Shown: one piece after another, positions 36,317 to 43,690 of the stretch
Layout of the letters: every line of letters begins with the position of its first letter
Numbering within the stretch: the stretch's first letter is position 1
Assembly (NCBI GenBank): GCA_025454925.1
Contig: JALONM010000013.1
Coordinates: forward strand, 1 to 64,000
Direction of reading: 5' to 3'
Source: Cytophagaceae bacterium
GTDB lineage: Bacteria > Bacteroidota > Bacteroidia > Cytophagales > Cytophagaceae
DNA: 64,000 bases
Notes under the pieces: generated by a model
What the model was told of the DNA's origin: nothing
Database searches by the model: none
The model's input: only the letters and a program-made list of their open reading frames with translations
Program-made: the position numbers and the translations under genes

Positions 36317-36751
36317 TTAGAAAGGCAGGTCATCGGTAGCATCTGCCATCAGGCTTGAATTTACCGGTTCATTGGAAGTATTGTTTTCTCGCGAGCCAGA
36401 GTCTCCGGAGGAATTTCCTCCACCAGCGCGGCCCAGCATGGTCATCGTTTGACCTTCGATTTCAGTAATGTATTTCTTTATACCATCCTGATCATACGAT
36501 CGGGTTGCCAATTTGCCTTCCATATAGATTTGGCTTCCTTTGCGAAGGTATTTTTCAATGACGTCCGCGATATTACCCCAGAATACGATGTTATGCCATT
36601 CGGTTTTTTCCTGACGCTGACCGTTGCGGTCGGTATAGCTTTCGCTTGTTGCCAGAGAGAAACGGGCCACTTTGCGGCCATTATCCAATGCTCTAATCTC
36701 CGGATCTTTTCCCAGGTTTCCTACCAGGATTACTTTGTTTACACCTGCCAT
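36317..36751 (-). CDS. ssb: Single-stranded DNA-binding protein
   Basis: A 144-residue SSB. The OB fold covers about 1-108 (MAGVNKVILVGNLGKDPEIRALDNGRKVARFSLATSE, TEWHNIVFWGNIADVIEKYL). A Gly/Ser/Asn-rich linker leads to the acidic tip DDLPF, which recruits repair and replication proteins. The length is typical. It lies 48 bases after mutY and 55 before the gldE-like gene in the same operon. Confidence 0.97.
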   Translation of the reverse strand: MAGVNKVILVGNLGKDPEIRALDNGRKVARFSLATSESYTDRNGQRQEKTEWHNIVFWGNIADVIEKYLRKGSQIYMEGKLATRSYDQDGIKKYITEIEGQTMTMLGRAGGGNSSGDSGSRENNTSNEPVNSSLMADATDDLPF

Positions 36752-36799
36752 AGACAGTTCTTTTTTAGATTTAACACTAATTACATTAAAGATACACCT

Positions 36800-37840
36800 T
36801 TACGTGTATTCTTCCAAAAAGCGGCTGATGAGTACCGGTTTAGGCAAATCTTGTATTTCCTTGATCGTAAATAATTTACCAGGGACGTTCTCGCAGCTTT
36901 CTGCTTTTGCCATCCAAAAAACCGCATGAATATTCTGATGTGAGAGCACATGCTTGTATTCTTTGCTGATGGAAAGATTAGAAAGTTGAAGTTCCGGCCA
37001 GGCCTTTTGTACTTGCTTCTTCGAATTCCAGAGCGAGCGGCTCTCCTGCAGGGGGAATTCGTACAAACCAGTCCAGATGTCTTTACCTTTGCGTTCCGAT
37101 AAAACCAACCGCTTTCTTACCTCTAAGACCAGATAGTTAAAATAACGTTCCCTTTTTTTCAAAGATTTCTTTTTTACTGGTAACAGGGACTGTAAGTCCT
37201 TGGCTTTAGCTACACATACGTCCTGAAAAATACAATCCTGGCAAGAGGGATTTATGGGTACACAGTGCAAAGCTCCGAATTCCATAATGCCCTGATTGAA
37301 CAAATGACTATCGGTATCCGGCAACAGATTATTGGCTAATGCCGCAAATTCTTTTTGTCCGGCAGGACTGGTGATGTCGGTGTAAATGCCAAATATTCGT
37401 GCCAGGACCCGGTATACATTGCCGTCAACAACAGCAACTTTTTCGTGGTAAGCGAACGATGCGATGGCGGCAGCGGTATAATTTCCGACACCTTTTAATG
37501 TTTTTAAGCTCTTAAAATCCGGGGGAAATTTACCATTTAGCTCCTGTTGAATGTATTGAGCACTTTTGAGCATGTTGCGTGCCCTGGAATAATACCCGAG
37601 GCCCTGCCAATGCCTTAATACTTCCTGTTCGGGGGCCGCCGCCAGCTTGTCTAGGCTAGGATAGGCTTCCACAAATCGGTAATAATAGGGAAGTCCTTGG
37701 TTGACACGGGTTTGCTGTAAAATGATTTCCGACAACCAAATTTTGTAGGGATCGTTAGTATCTCTCCATGGGAGAGATCGTTGATGGCTTTTGTACCAGG
37801 AAATCAGTCTGGTAGCGAAAAAAGAAGGTAGCTTGTTCAC
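36800..37840 (-). CDS. mutY: A/G-specific adenine glycosylase MutY
   Basis: A 346-residue base-excision glycosylase that removes adenine mispaired with 8-oxoguanine. It has LSEIILQQTRVNQGLPYY (catalytic Glu in SEI), the helix-hairpin-helix LKGVGNYTAAAIASFAY and the catalytic Asp in VVDGNVYRV. The iron-sulfur motif C-X6-C-X2-C-X5-C (CVPINPSCQDCIFQDVC) is complete. The C-terminal NUDIX-like domain (about 225-340, with HVLSHQNIHAVFW) recognises 8-oxoG. It is the first gene of mutY-ssb-gldE-gldD and diverges from the HU gene. Confidence 0.96.
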   Translation of the reverse strand: MNKLPSFFATRLISWYKSHQRSLPWRDTNDPYKIWLSEIILQQTRVNQGLPYYYRFVEAYPSLDKLAAAPEQEVLRHWQGLGYYSRARNMLKSAQYIQQELNGKFPPDFKSLKTLKGVGNYTAAAIASFAYHEKVAVVDGNVYRVLARIFGIYTDITSPAGQKEFAALANNLLPDTDSHLFNQGIMEFGALHCVPINPSCQDCIFQDVCVAKAKDLQSLLPVKKKSLKKRERYFNYLVLEVRKRLVLSERKGKDIWTGLYEFPLQESRSLWNSKKQVQKAWPELQLSNLSISKEYKHVLSHQNIHAVFWMAKAESCENVPGKLFTIKEIQDLPKPVLISRFLEEYT

Positions 37841-37900
37841 GATAGGGCAACACTATCCATGATCGCAATTTACTCTTAATTAATATTTTATGAAAAATGT

Positions 37901-37931
37901 TTTGTTTTCAACAATAGCCTTTTAACTTTGC
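37901..37931 (+). promoter_or_regulatory. Promoter of the HU-family gene
   Basis: TTTG at 37901-37904 and TAACTTTGC at 37923-37931 with an 18-base spacer match the Bacteroidota -33/-7 pattern. The leader to the HU start would be about 40 bases. Confidence 0.6.
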
Positions 37932-37978
37932 ATCACTACGTATCTGGGTATTACTTAGGGACTTAACGAGTTATCAAC

Positions 37979-38317
37979 ATGACAAAAGCCGAAGTTATTT
38001 CTGCCATCGCCGATAAAACGGGCATTGACAAAGCAGATGTTTCAACCGCAGTTGAGGCATTCTTTGACATAGTAAAACAATCTATGTCTGAGGGCAACAA
38101 TATTTATGTACGTGGCTTCGGAAGCTTCGTCAATAAAAAGAGAGCGAAGAAAGTGGCTCGTAATATTTCTAAAAATACTGCGATCATCATTGATGAGCAT
38201 TTTATTCCTAGCTTTAAACCGGCGAAGATTTTTGTAGAGCAAATCAAAGGCAGTGAAAAGGTTAGAGAAGCGAACAAAAACTACAAAGAACATGATGATG
38301 ATGAGGACGTAGATTAA
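37979..38317 (+). CDS. HU-family DNA-binding protein
   Basis: A 112-residue nucleoid protein. MTKAEVISAIADKTGIDKADVSTAVEAFFDIVKQSM and VRGFGSFVNKKRAKKVARN are HU/IHF signatures; the DNA-binding arm follows (about 55-75). It is about 20 residues longer than classical HU, with an acidic Asp-rich tail (EHDDDEDVD). It is IHF-like in having FIPSFKPAKIFVEQI instead of the usual HU arm end. It is followed after 62 bases by a TPR gene, the same order as before RNase G in other Bacteroidota. Confidence 0.93.
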   Translation: MTKAEVISAIADKTGIDKADVSTAVEAFFDIVKQSMSEGNNIYVRGFGSFVNKKRAKKVARNISKNTAIIIDEHFIPSFKPAKIFVEQIKGSEKVREANKNYKEHDDDEDVD

Positions 38318-38379
38318 TCTACTCCCATCCCCATCACCTATTAGTTTTTATGCAAGGATGAGTTTCTGAAGGATAAATA

Positions 38380-39186
38380 ATGAAAAAATCACAATTAGCC
38401 CTGGTCCTCGGGGCTATTATTTTGGTAGCCCTCCTGTATCAATTGCCAAAAGCGTTGGTAAAAGGTAAACAAAGCCCTAATATTCAGTCTGATAGTACTT
38501 CAACGGCAGGACCTTTACCCAGCTCTGAAATGGGCCTGCAAGACAAAATTTTGGTATCAGACCTCACAAAAAAGCTAAACAGCGTTTCAAATCCACAAAA
38601 AAAGCTTAATTTTGCGGACTCTTTAGCGGGCCTATATCGGAAAGTGCATAAGTTTGATAGTGCTGCTTACTTTTCCGAAATGGCTGTAAGCCTTGAACCA
38701 TCTGAGAAGCGGAAGGTGCAGGCAGCAAAAGATTACTTTGAAGCATATCAGTTTACGGAAGGAGATTCCAAGCAGAATTTTTATAACAGCGCGCAACGCT
38801 TGCTGAAAGAAGTTCTGGAGAAGAACCCAAGTAACCACGATGCTAAAGTAGATTTGGCTCTCACGTATATGAGTAGCGAAAGTCCTATGCAAGGGATATC
38901 GCTCTTGCGCGAGGTGGTAAAAGAAAATCCCAAACATGAAAATGCTGTTTATCAATTGGGAATTCTTTCCATGCAATCCGGTCAATACGACAAAGCAGTT
39001 TCCAGATTTGAAGAACTGTTAAAAATTAACAGTAATCATGTATTAGGAAATCTGTATCTGGGAGTGTCCTATCTCAAATCGGGAGACGAGAAAAATGCCC
39101 GGGTGTTTTTAGAAAAAGCAAAAAAGATGGATAATGATCCGGAGTTTCAAGCCTCTGTAGAAAGTTATCTGAATGAATTGAAATAA
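38380..39186 (+). CDS. Membrane-anchored tetratricopeptide-repeat protein
   Basis: A 268-residue protein with one N-terminal membrane helix or uncleaved signal (LALVLGAIILVALLYQLPKAL, about 5-25), a Ser/Thr-rich linker, and TPR units from about 80 to 262, clearest in the last part (ENAVYQLGILSMQSGQYDKAVSRFEELLKINSNHVLGNLYLGVSYLKSGDEKNARVFLEKAKKM). It probably scaffolds other envelope proteins. It lies between HU and the COX24-like peptide/RNase G, likely in one transcript. Partner unknown. Confidence 0.85.
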   Translation: MKKSQLALVLGAIILVALLYQLPKALVKGKQSPNIQSDSTSTAGPLPSSEMGLQDKILVSDLTKKLNSVSNPQKKLNFADSLAGLYRKVHKFDSAAYFSEMAVSLEPSEKRKVQAAKDYFEAYQFTEGDSKQNFYNSAQRLLKEVLEKNPSNHDAKVDLALTYMSSESPMQGISLLREVVKENPKHENAVYQLGILSMQSGQYDKAVSRFEELLKINSNHVLGNLYLGVSYLKSGDEKNARVFLEKAKKMDNDPEFQASVESYLNELK

Positions 39187-39212
39187 GTAGTAACATTTTA
39201 ACAAGTACCATT

Positions 39213-39302
39213 ATGCCTTGCGGTAAAAAAAGAAAAAGACATAAGATTGCCACTCACAAGAGAAAGAAACGCCTTAGAAAGAACAGACATAAGAAAAAAT
39301 AA
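39213..39302 (+). CDS. 29-residue COX24/AURKAIP1-domain basic protein
   Basis: A very short frame, ATG at 39213 to TAA at 39302, encodes MPCGKKRKRHKIATHKRK followed by KRLRKNRHKKK. More than half of the residues are Lys, Arg or His. It matches the COX24/AURKAIP1 (mitoribosomal mS38-like) peptide that I recall as conserved in Bacteroidota, often annotated as a hypothetical protein and located just before the RNase E/G gene, as here. An association with the small ribosomal subunit is likely from the family. Its preserved frame and position make chance unlikely. Confidence 0.85.
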   Translation: MPCGKKRKRHKIATHKRKKRLRKNRHKKK

Positions 39303-39400
39303 GAATCTCTCTTAACGGTGGTGCTTAAAGTTGCCGGAATGTTCTCAAACGGATAATTCTGGATTTCAATGCACTCCCTCGCTTCTAACGTCTTCTAAGG

Positions 39401-40978
39401 TTGAGTACTGAACTATATATAAACTCAGCCCCTTCTGGAAATCGTATTGCCTTATTGAAGGATCGTCGCTTAGTAGAGTGGCATTTCGACGATAATGGTC
39501 ATACTTTTAATGTTGGGGATATACATCTGGGGGTGGTCAAAAAGGTTGTCCCAGGGTTGAATGCTGCGTTCATAGATCTGGGTTATGAAAAGGATGCTTT
39601 CCTTCATTACCAGGATTTGGGTCCGCAAATACGTTCGCTCAATAAGTATGTGAAAATGGTTCAATCCAACCCACGCGGATCCACATCCAAGTTGGGTGGC
39701 TTTAAAGTTGAACCAGATATCGACAAGAATGGTAAAATCAGTCAGGTTCTTACCAAAGGTCAGAATATACTGGTTCAAATTGTAAAGGAGCCTATTTCTT
39801 CCAAAGGTCCCCGTCTTACCTGTGAGCTTTCGATAGCTGGCAGGTATATAGTTCTTGTTCCCTTTTCCAATGCTATAAGCGTATCCAAAAAAATTGCTTC
39901 CCGTGAGGAGCGCAATCGTTTGGTTCGTTTGATGCAATCGATAAAGCCGGAAGGTTTCGGTGTTATTGTGCGCACTGTGGCAGAAGGAAGAGAAGTAGCA
40001 GAACTGGACCGCGATCTTAAAAACCTCGTTAAGAAATGGGAGGAAGGTTTTGAGGCTTTGAAAAAGGCTCAGCCGAGAGACTTGGTAATTGGTGAGCTGG
40101 ATAGAGCTTCTTCCATACTTCGCGACATGTTGAACGAATCGTTTGACAGCATTACCACCGACACTAAGGAAAGCTTTGAGGAGATCAAAACGTATCTCAA
40201 GGCTATTGCTCCTGATAAAGAGAAAATCTTAAAGCTTCATAACAATACGAAGGTAAAGCTATTCGAAGCCGCGGGCATTGAAAAGCAGATCAAAACTTTG
40301 TTTGGCAAATCGGTAAGTTTGCCAGGGGGAGGTTACCTGATTATTGAGCACACAGAGGCGTTGCATGTAATTGATATTAACAGCGGCAATAAATCGAACG
40401 CAGAATCGAACCAAGAGGATACGGCCATGACCGTAAACGTGGAGGCTGCGAAAGAAATTGCCAGACAATTGCGGCTTCGCGATATGGGCGGAATCATTGT
40501 GGTAGACTTCATTGATATGAAACGTCCTGAAAACAGGAGACATATTTATGAAGTAATGAAGGAAGAAATGAAGGATGAACGTGCCAAGTACGTTATTCTC
40601 CCACTTTCTAAATTCGGCCTCATGCAAATTACCCGCGAGCGTGTGCGCCCACAAGTAAACATTAGCACGGTAGAAGTTTGTCCAACGTGTAATGGTTCGG
40701 GTACTATAGCTGCCAGTATTGCCATCCCGGATATGATTCAGAATAATCTGGATTACATCATTAATAAGCAAAATGAAAAGAAGCTAACAATTATCTTGCA
40801 TCCTTTCATTTACTCTTATTTTACCGCTGGATTCCCATCCATGCGCATGAAGTGGTTTTTCAAATACAAACGTTGGATCAGTTTAGCCAAAGATTCTTCT
40901 TTTGCCCTCACCGAATTCCGGTTTGTAAATGAACAAGGAATAGAAATTGAAACTAGTTCGATTCCGATTACAGCGTAA
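39401..40978 (+). CDS. rng: Ribonuclease G/E family endoribonuclease
   Basis: A 525-residue endoribonuclease that processes rRNA and decays mRNA. The S1 domain is at about 35-130 (VGDIHLGVVKKVVPGLNAAFIDLGYEKDAFLHYQDL), and the catalytic part has VIDINSGNKS, VVDFIDMKRPENRRHI and the zinc-link motif CPTCNGSG. The length fits the Bacteroidota RNase G-like form without the long RNase E tail. The start appears to be TTG at 39401 (STELYINSAPSG is the conserved N-terminus), because a stop lies five codons upstream and no ATG fits. It lies 98 bases after the COX24-like gene. A terminator follows. Confidence 0.95.
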   Translation: MSTELYINSAPSGNRIALLKDRRLVEWHFDDNGHTFNVGDIHLGVVKKVVPGLNAAFIDLGYEKDAFLHYQDLGPQIRSLNKYVKMVQSNPRGSTSKLGGFKVEPDIDKNGKISQVLTKGQNILVQIVKEPISSKGPRLTCELSIAGRYIVLVPFSNAISVSKKIASREERNRLVRLMQSIKPEGFGVIVRTVAEGREVAELDRDLKNLVKKWEEGFEALKKAQPRDLVIGELDRASSILRDMLNESFDSITTDTKESFEEIKTYLKAIAPDKEKILKLHNNTKVKLFEAAGIEKQIKTLFGKSVSLPGGGYLIIEHTEALHVIDINSGNKSNAESNQEDTAMTVNVEAAKEIARQLRLRDMGGIIVVDFIDMKRPENRRHIYEVMKEEMKDERAKYVILPLSKFGLMQITRERVRPQVNISTVEVCPTCNGSGTIAASIAIPDMIQNNLDYIINKQNEKKLTIILHPFIYSYFTAGFPSMRMKWFFKYKRWISLAKDSSFALTEFRFVNEQGIEIETSSIPITA

Positions 40979-40990
40979 GCCAACTAATAC

Positions 40991-41030
40991 AAACAAAAAA
41001 GTTCCAATGTCATTTGGAACTTTTTTGTTT
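40991..41030 (+). terminator. Terminator after RNase G
   Basis: A perfect 17-bp stem joins 40991-41007 and 41014-41030 around the GTTCCAA-TGTCAT-TTGGAAC core, with A- and T-tracts forming the base of the stem. Confidence 0.93.
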
Positions 41031-41117
41031 ATAAGCGGGCATCTTTGCGCAAGCAACAAGCGCTATAGAGAAGGTTTATAGATCTATCATCTTGGCTTAC
41101 TACCAACCTAAACCCAA

Positions 41118-41144
41118 TTTTCTCTTAGTGAGAAAACCCGGTTA
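41118..41144 (-). repeat. Family B end fragment next to A2
   Basis: On the minus strand GATTAACCGGGTTTTCTC resembles the left terminal repeat of family B, followed by ACTAAGAGAAAA, which closes a short hairpin. The rest of a B element is missing. It directly precedes repeat A2, so it looks like a B end left beside an A copy. Confidence 0.55.
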
Positions 41145-41154
41145 ATCTTTTCAG

Positions 41155-41267
41155 GTTGCCGGCGTGCAGCGCCGGCAACGCGTGAGGGATAGCAGCGTGG
41201 CACCGAAGGTGCCGGAGCGAATAGCCCGGCCTGATGCGGCCGACAGGCCGCATGGGACACGCCCAAG
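41155..41267 (+). repeat. Family A REP-like repeat, copy A2
   Basis: It opens with a perfect hairpin GTTGCCGGC...GCCGGCAAC (41155-41179), then GCGTGAGGGATAGC, a GGCACC-GAA-GGTGCC hairpin, GAATAGCCCGGCC, a GCGGCC/GGCCGC palindrome and the end ACACGCCCAAG. This is the most complete copy on the plus strand. Confidence 0.8.
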
Positions 41268-41304
41268 GAATTACCATTACTCAAAAAATATTTCTGATAA
41301 TTTC

Positions 41305-41516
41305 TTAATAGGGCTTTCCTTACAAAAATTCTTAGTAGGAGAAAAATTCTTCTAAAGAGAAGCGACTACTAAAATCAAGGGATTCGGACGCTTGGCACCA
41401 GAAGAATTTTTCTCGCAGCCCATGATTTTGTATGTCGGGATTACCGGCCATGGATCTACGATCCATGAGCTTTCTCTATAGAAGCGAAGCGCACTATGGA
41501 GAAAAGCCGATTTAAC
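41305..41516 (-). repeat. Family B multi-hairpin element, copy B3
   Basis: This 212-bp copy is on the minus strand. Its left end (GTTAAATCGGCTTTTCTCC, reading down from 41516) includes the stop codon of the MEKHLA gene. Then follow the first stem with a cap inverted relative to the other copies (TGCGCTTCGCTT instead of AAGCGAAGCGCA), the CATGGATC-GTA-GATCCATG hairpin, GGCCGGTAATCCCGACATA, and a less regular end with a TTAATAGGGCTTTCC terminal motif at 41305. It is in the same orientation as the gene whose 3' end it follows. Confidence 0.82.
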
Positions 41517-41961
41517 AATCTTTCCATTCCCGGAACATAGCGGCTTGGCCAGCATAGTTGCCTTCCTTATCTTTTAAATTCCAGAGTATGGTAGTTCCGA
41601 TTTCAAACGCAGAACCATCTTTTCTTTTTCGAATGCCGGTATAATCGTCTACATATCCAAATTGGCGAGCTCGATCGAGGAGTTTTTGTCGCTCGCTTAC
41701 TTCCATGGCCTCTACGGTAAGGCGCGATGGCGTGGATAGGAATTCGTCCCAACTCAAGCCCCACAATTGTTGGGCAGTAAGATTTGCATAAAAGAAGACC
41801 GGATCGGCTTCGGTATTGTGCGCCACTACTACAAAGGGGGCGTAATACATGGCATTTGCCTTTTCTGCCAGACTATTACCGGAGATAAGGTCTCTTCCAA
41901 GCAAGGAAAAAAAACTGGAGCAAATCAGTTCGGTTTGCTCCAGTAAGTGGGAATGCTCCAT
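41512..41961 (-). CDS. MEKHLA-domain (PAS-like) protein
   Basis: A 149-residue soluble protein that matches the MEKHLA domain, a PAS-related module. It has APFVVVAHNTEADPVFFYANLTAQQLWGLSWDEFLSTPSRLTVE, then RQKLLDRARQFGYVDDYTGIRKRKDGSAFEIG and TILWNLKDKEGNYAGQAAMFREW. PAS-type domains sense small ligands or light; no effector domain is attached, so the output is unknown. The stop codon TAA falls inside the terminal repeat of element B3, so the last residues (KDC) may be determined by that element. Upstream, proS ends 30 bases away on the same strand; cotranscription is possible. Confidence 0.88.
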   Translation of the reverse strand: MEHSHLLEQTELICSSFFSLLGRDLISGNSLAEKANAMYYAPFVVVAHNTEADPVFFYANLTAQQLWGLSWDEFLSTPSRLTVEAMEVSERQKLLDRARQFGYVDDYTGIRKRKDGSAFEIGTTILWNLKDKEGNYAGQAAMFREWKDC

Positions 41962-41991
41962 CGTTTAGAGTTCTTTGGAACTTGGAAGTGT

Positions 41992-43470
41992 TTAGTAGGC
42001 TCTCGCAAACAGCACTCGGCCTTTAGAGGGCTTTCCGCTGTATACACAGGTTCCGCTTTCCTCTTTAAAATCGAGTGGGATGCAACGAATGGTGGCCTTG
42101 GTTTCTTCTTTTATTTTTTCTTCCGTTTCTGAAGTACCATCCCAGTGTGCCAATACAAAGCCGCCTTTTCCATCAAGTGTTTTCTTAAACTCTTCGAAGG
42201 AATTTACTACGGTGGTATTATCGTTTCTGTATTGGAGGGCTTTGGTATAAATGGATTGTTGGATTTCTGCCAACAGGGATTCTATTTTTTGTTCGATGCC
42301 TTCGAGGGCTACAGTTTCTTTGGTTTTGGTATCTCTGCGGGCTAATTCTGCGGTGCCATTTTCCAGGTCCCGCGGTCCCATGGCAATGCGCAGTGGCACC
42401 CCTTTGAGTTCGTACTCGGCGAACTTAAAGCCAGGGGTAAATTTATCGGTGGCATCAAATTTAACACTGATTCCACGGGCCTCCAGTGCTTTTTTCAGTG
42501 CGGATGCTTTATCGGAAATTTTTGCCAATTGTTCTTCTCCTTTAAAGATAGGAACGATCACCACTTGAATGGGGGCGAGGTTTGGAGGCAATACCAGCCC
42601 TTCATCGTCGGAGTGTGCCATAATGAGGGCCCCCATCAGGCGAGTACTAACCCCCCAGGAGGTACCCCACACATATTCCAGTTTATTCGTTTTGTCTGAA
42701 AATTTAACGTCGAAGGCTTTAGCAAAATTTTGACCCAGGAAATGGGATGTTCCGGCCTGCAAGGCCTTTCCATCCTGCATGAGGGCTTCGATGCAATAGG
42801 TTTCTTCTGCTCCGGCAAAGCGCTCGTTTTCCGATTTTACACCTTTTACCACCGGCAAGGCCATAAAATTTTCAGCGAAGTCAGCATATACATCGAGCAT
42901 TTTCTTCACTTCCTCCAGGGCTTCTTCTTTGGTGGCATGTGCGGTATGCCCTTCCTGCCATAGGAACTCGGCAGTACGAAGGAACAAGCGTGTACGCATT
43001 TCCCAACGAACCACATTGGCCCATTGGTTAATGAGCAAGGGAAGATCCCGGTACGATTGCACCCAATTTTTATAGGTATTCCAAATAATGGCTTCGCTGG
43101 TGGGACGTACTACCAACTCTTCTTCCAGCCTGGCTTCGGGGTCTACCATCAGCTTTCCGGGCTTAGCAGGATCATTTTTGAGGCGGTAATGCGTAACTAC
43201 AGCACATTCTTTTGCAAAACCCTCTGCATTTTTCTCTTCCGCTTCAAAAAGACTTTTGGGAACAAAAAGTGGGAAATAGGCATTGCTGTGACCTGTTTCT
43301 TTAAATTTCTTATCTAAAACGGCTTGCATTTTTTCCCAAATGGCATATCCGTATGGTTTTATGACCATACAGCCCCTTACATCTGAATTTTCAGCCAGGT
43401 CGGCGCGTTTTACCAGCTCGTTATACCATTCCGAATAATTTTCACTTCGTTTTGGAAGACCTTTACTCAT
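41992..43470 (-). CDS. proS: Prolyl-tRNA synthetase, archaeal/eukaryotic type
   Basis: A 492-residue class II synthetase that charges tRNA-Pro. The start [46 protein letters not shown], the motif [36 protein letters not shown] and the C-terminal end FARAY identify the short, non-editing archaeal/eukaryotic form, which many Bacteroidota use. The length is normal for that form. A -7 box lies about 95 bases upstream. Confidence 0.96.
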   Translation of the reverse strand: MSKGLPKRSENYSEWYNELVKRADLAENSDVRGCMVIKPYGYAIWEKMQAVLDKKFKETGHSNAYFPLFVPKSLFEAEEKNAEGFAKECAVVTHYRLKNDPAKPGKLMVDPEARLEEELVVRPTSEAIIWNTYKNWVQSYRDLPLLINQWANVVRWEMRTRLFLRTAEFLWQEGHTAHATKEEALEEVKKMLDVYADFAENFMALPVVKGVKSENERFAGAEETYCIEALMQDGKALQAGTSHFLGQNFAKAFDVKFSDKTNKLEYVWGTSWGVSTRLMGALIMAHSDDEGLVLPPNLAPIQVVIVPIFKGEEQLAKISDKASALKKALEARGISVKFDATDKFTPGFKFAEYELKGVPLRIAMGPRDLENGTAELARRDTKTKETVALEGIEQKIESLLAEIQQSIYTKALQYRNDNTTVVNSFEEFKKTLDGKGGFVLAHWDGTSETEEKIKEETKATIRCIPLDFKEESGTCVYSGKPSKGRVLFARAY

Positions 43471-43564
43471 ATTATTCTAACCGTTTACTCGTTATATGAT
43501 AAGATTTCTGATGAAGGAACCAAAATTACACCGTTTGGTATATCTTTTGTAACTTCACAGGGAG

Positions 43565-43573
43565 GCAAAGATA
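43565..43573 (-). promoter_or_regulatory. Candidate -7 element for proS
   Basis: On the minus strand this reads TATCTTTGC, a full TAnnTTTGC match, about 95 bases before the proS ATG. A TTTC lies at the -33 position instead of TTTG. Confidence 0.5.
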
Positions 43574-43690
43574 CATTTTTCAAACTAATTGAAACCTGTA
43601 TTGAAACCAAAATAGAGTCATTCCTGTTTAAAAATAGAGGGCTTGTTGCTCTGCTACAGGAAAAGGCAAGATTAAGAAAACAGATGTATT

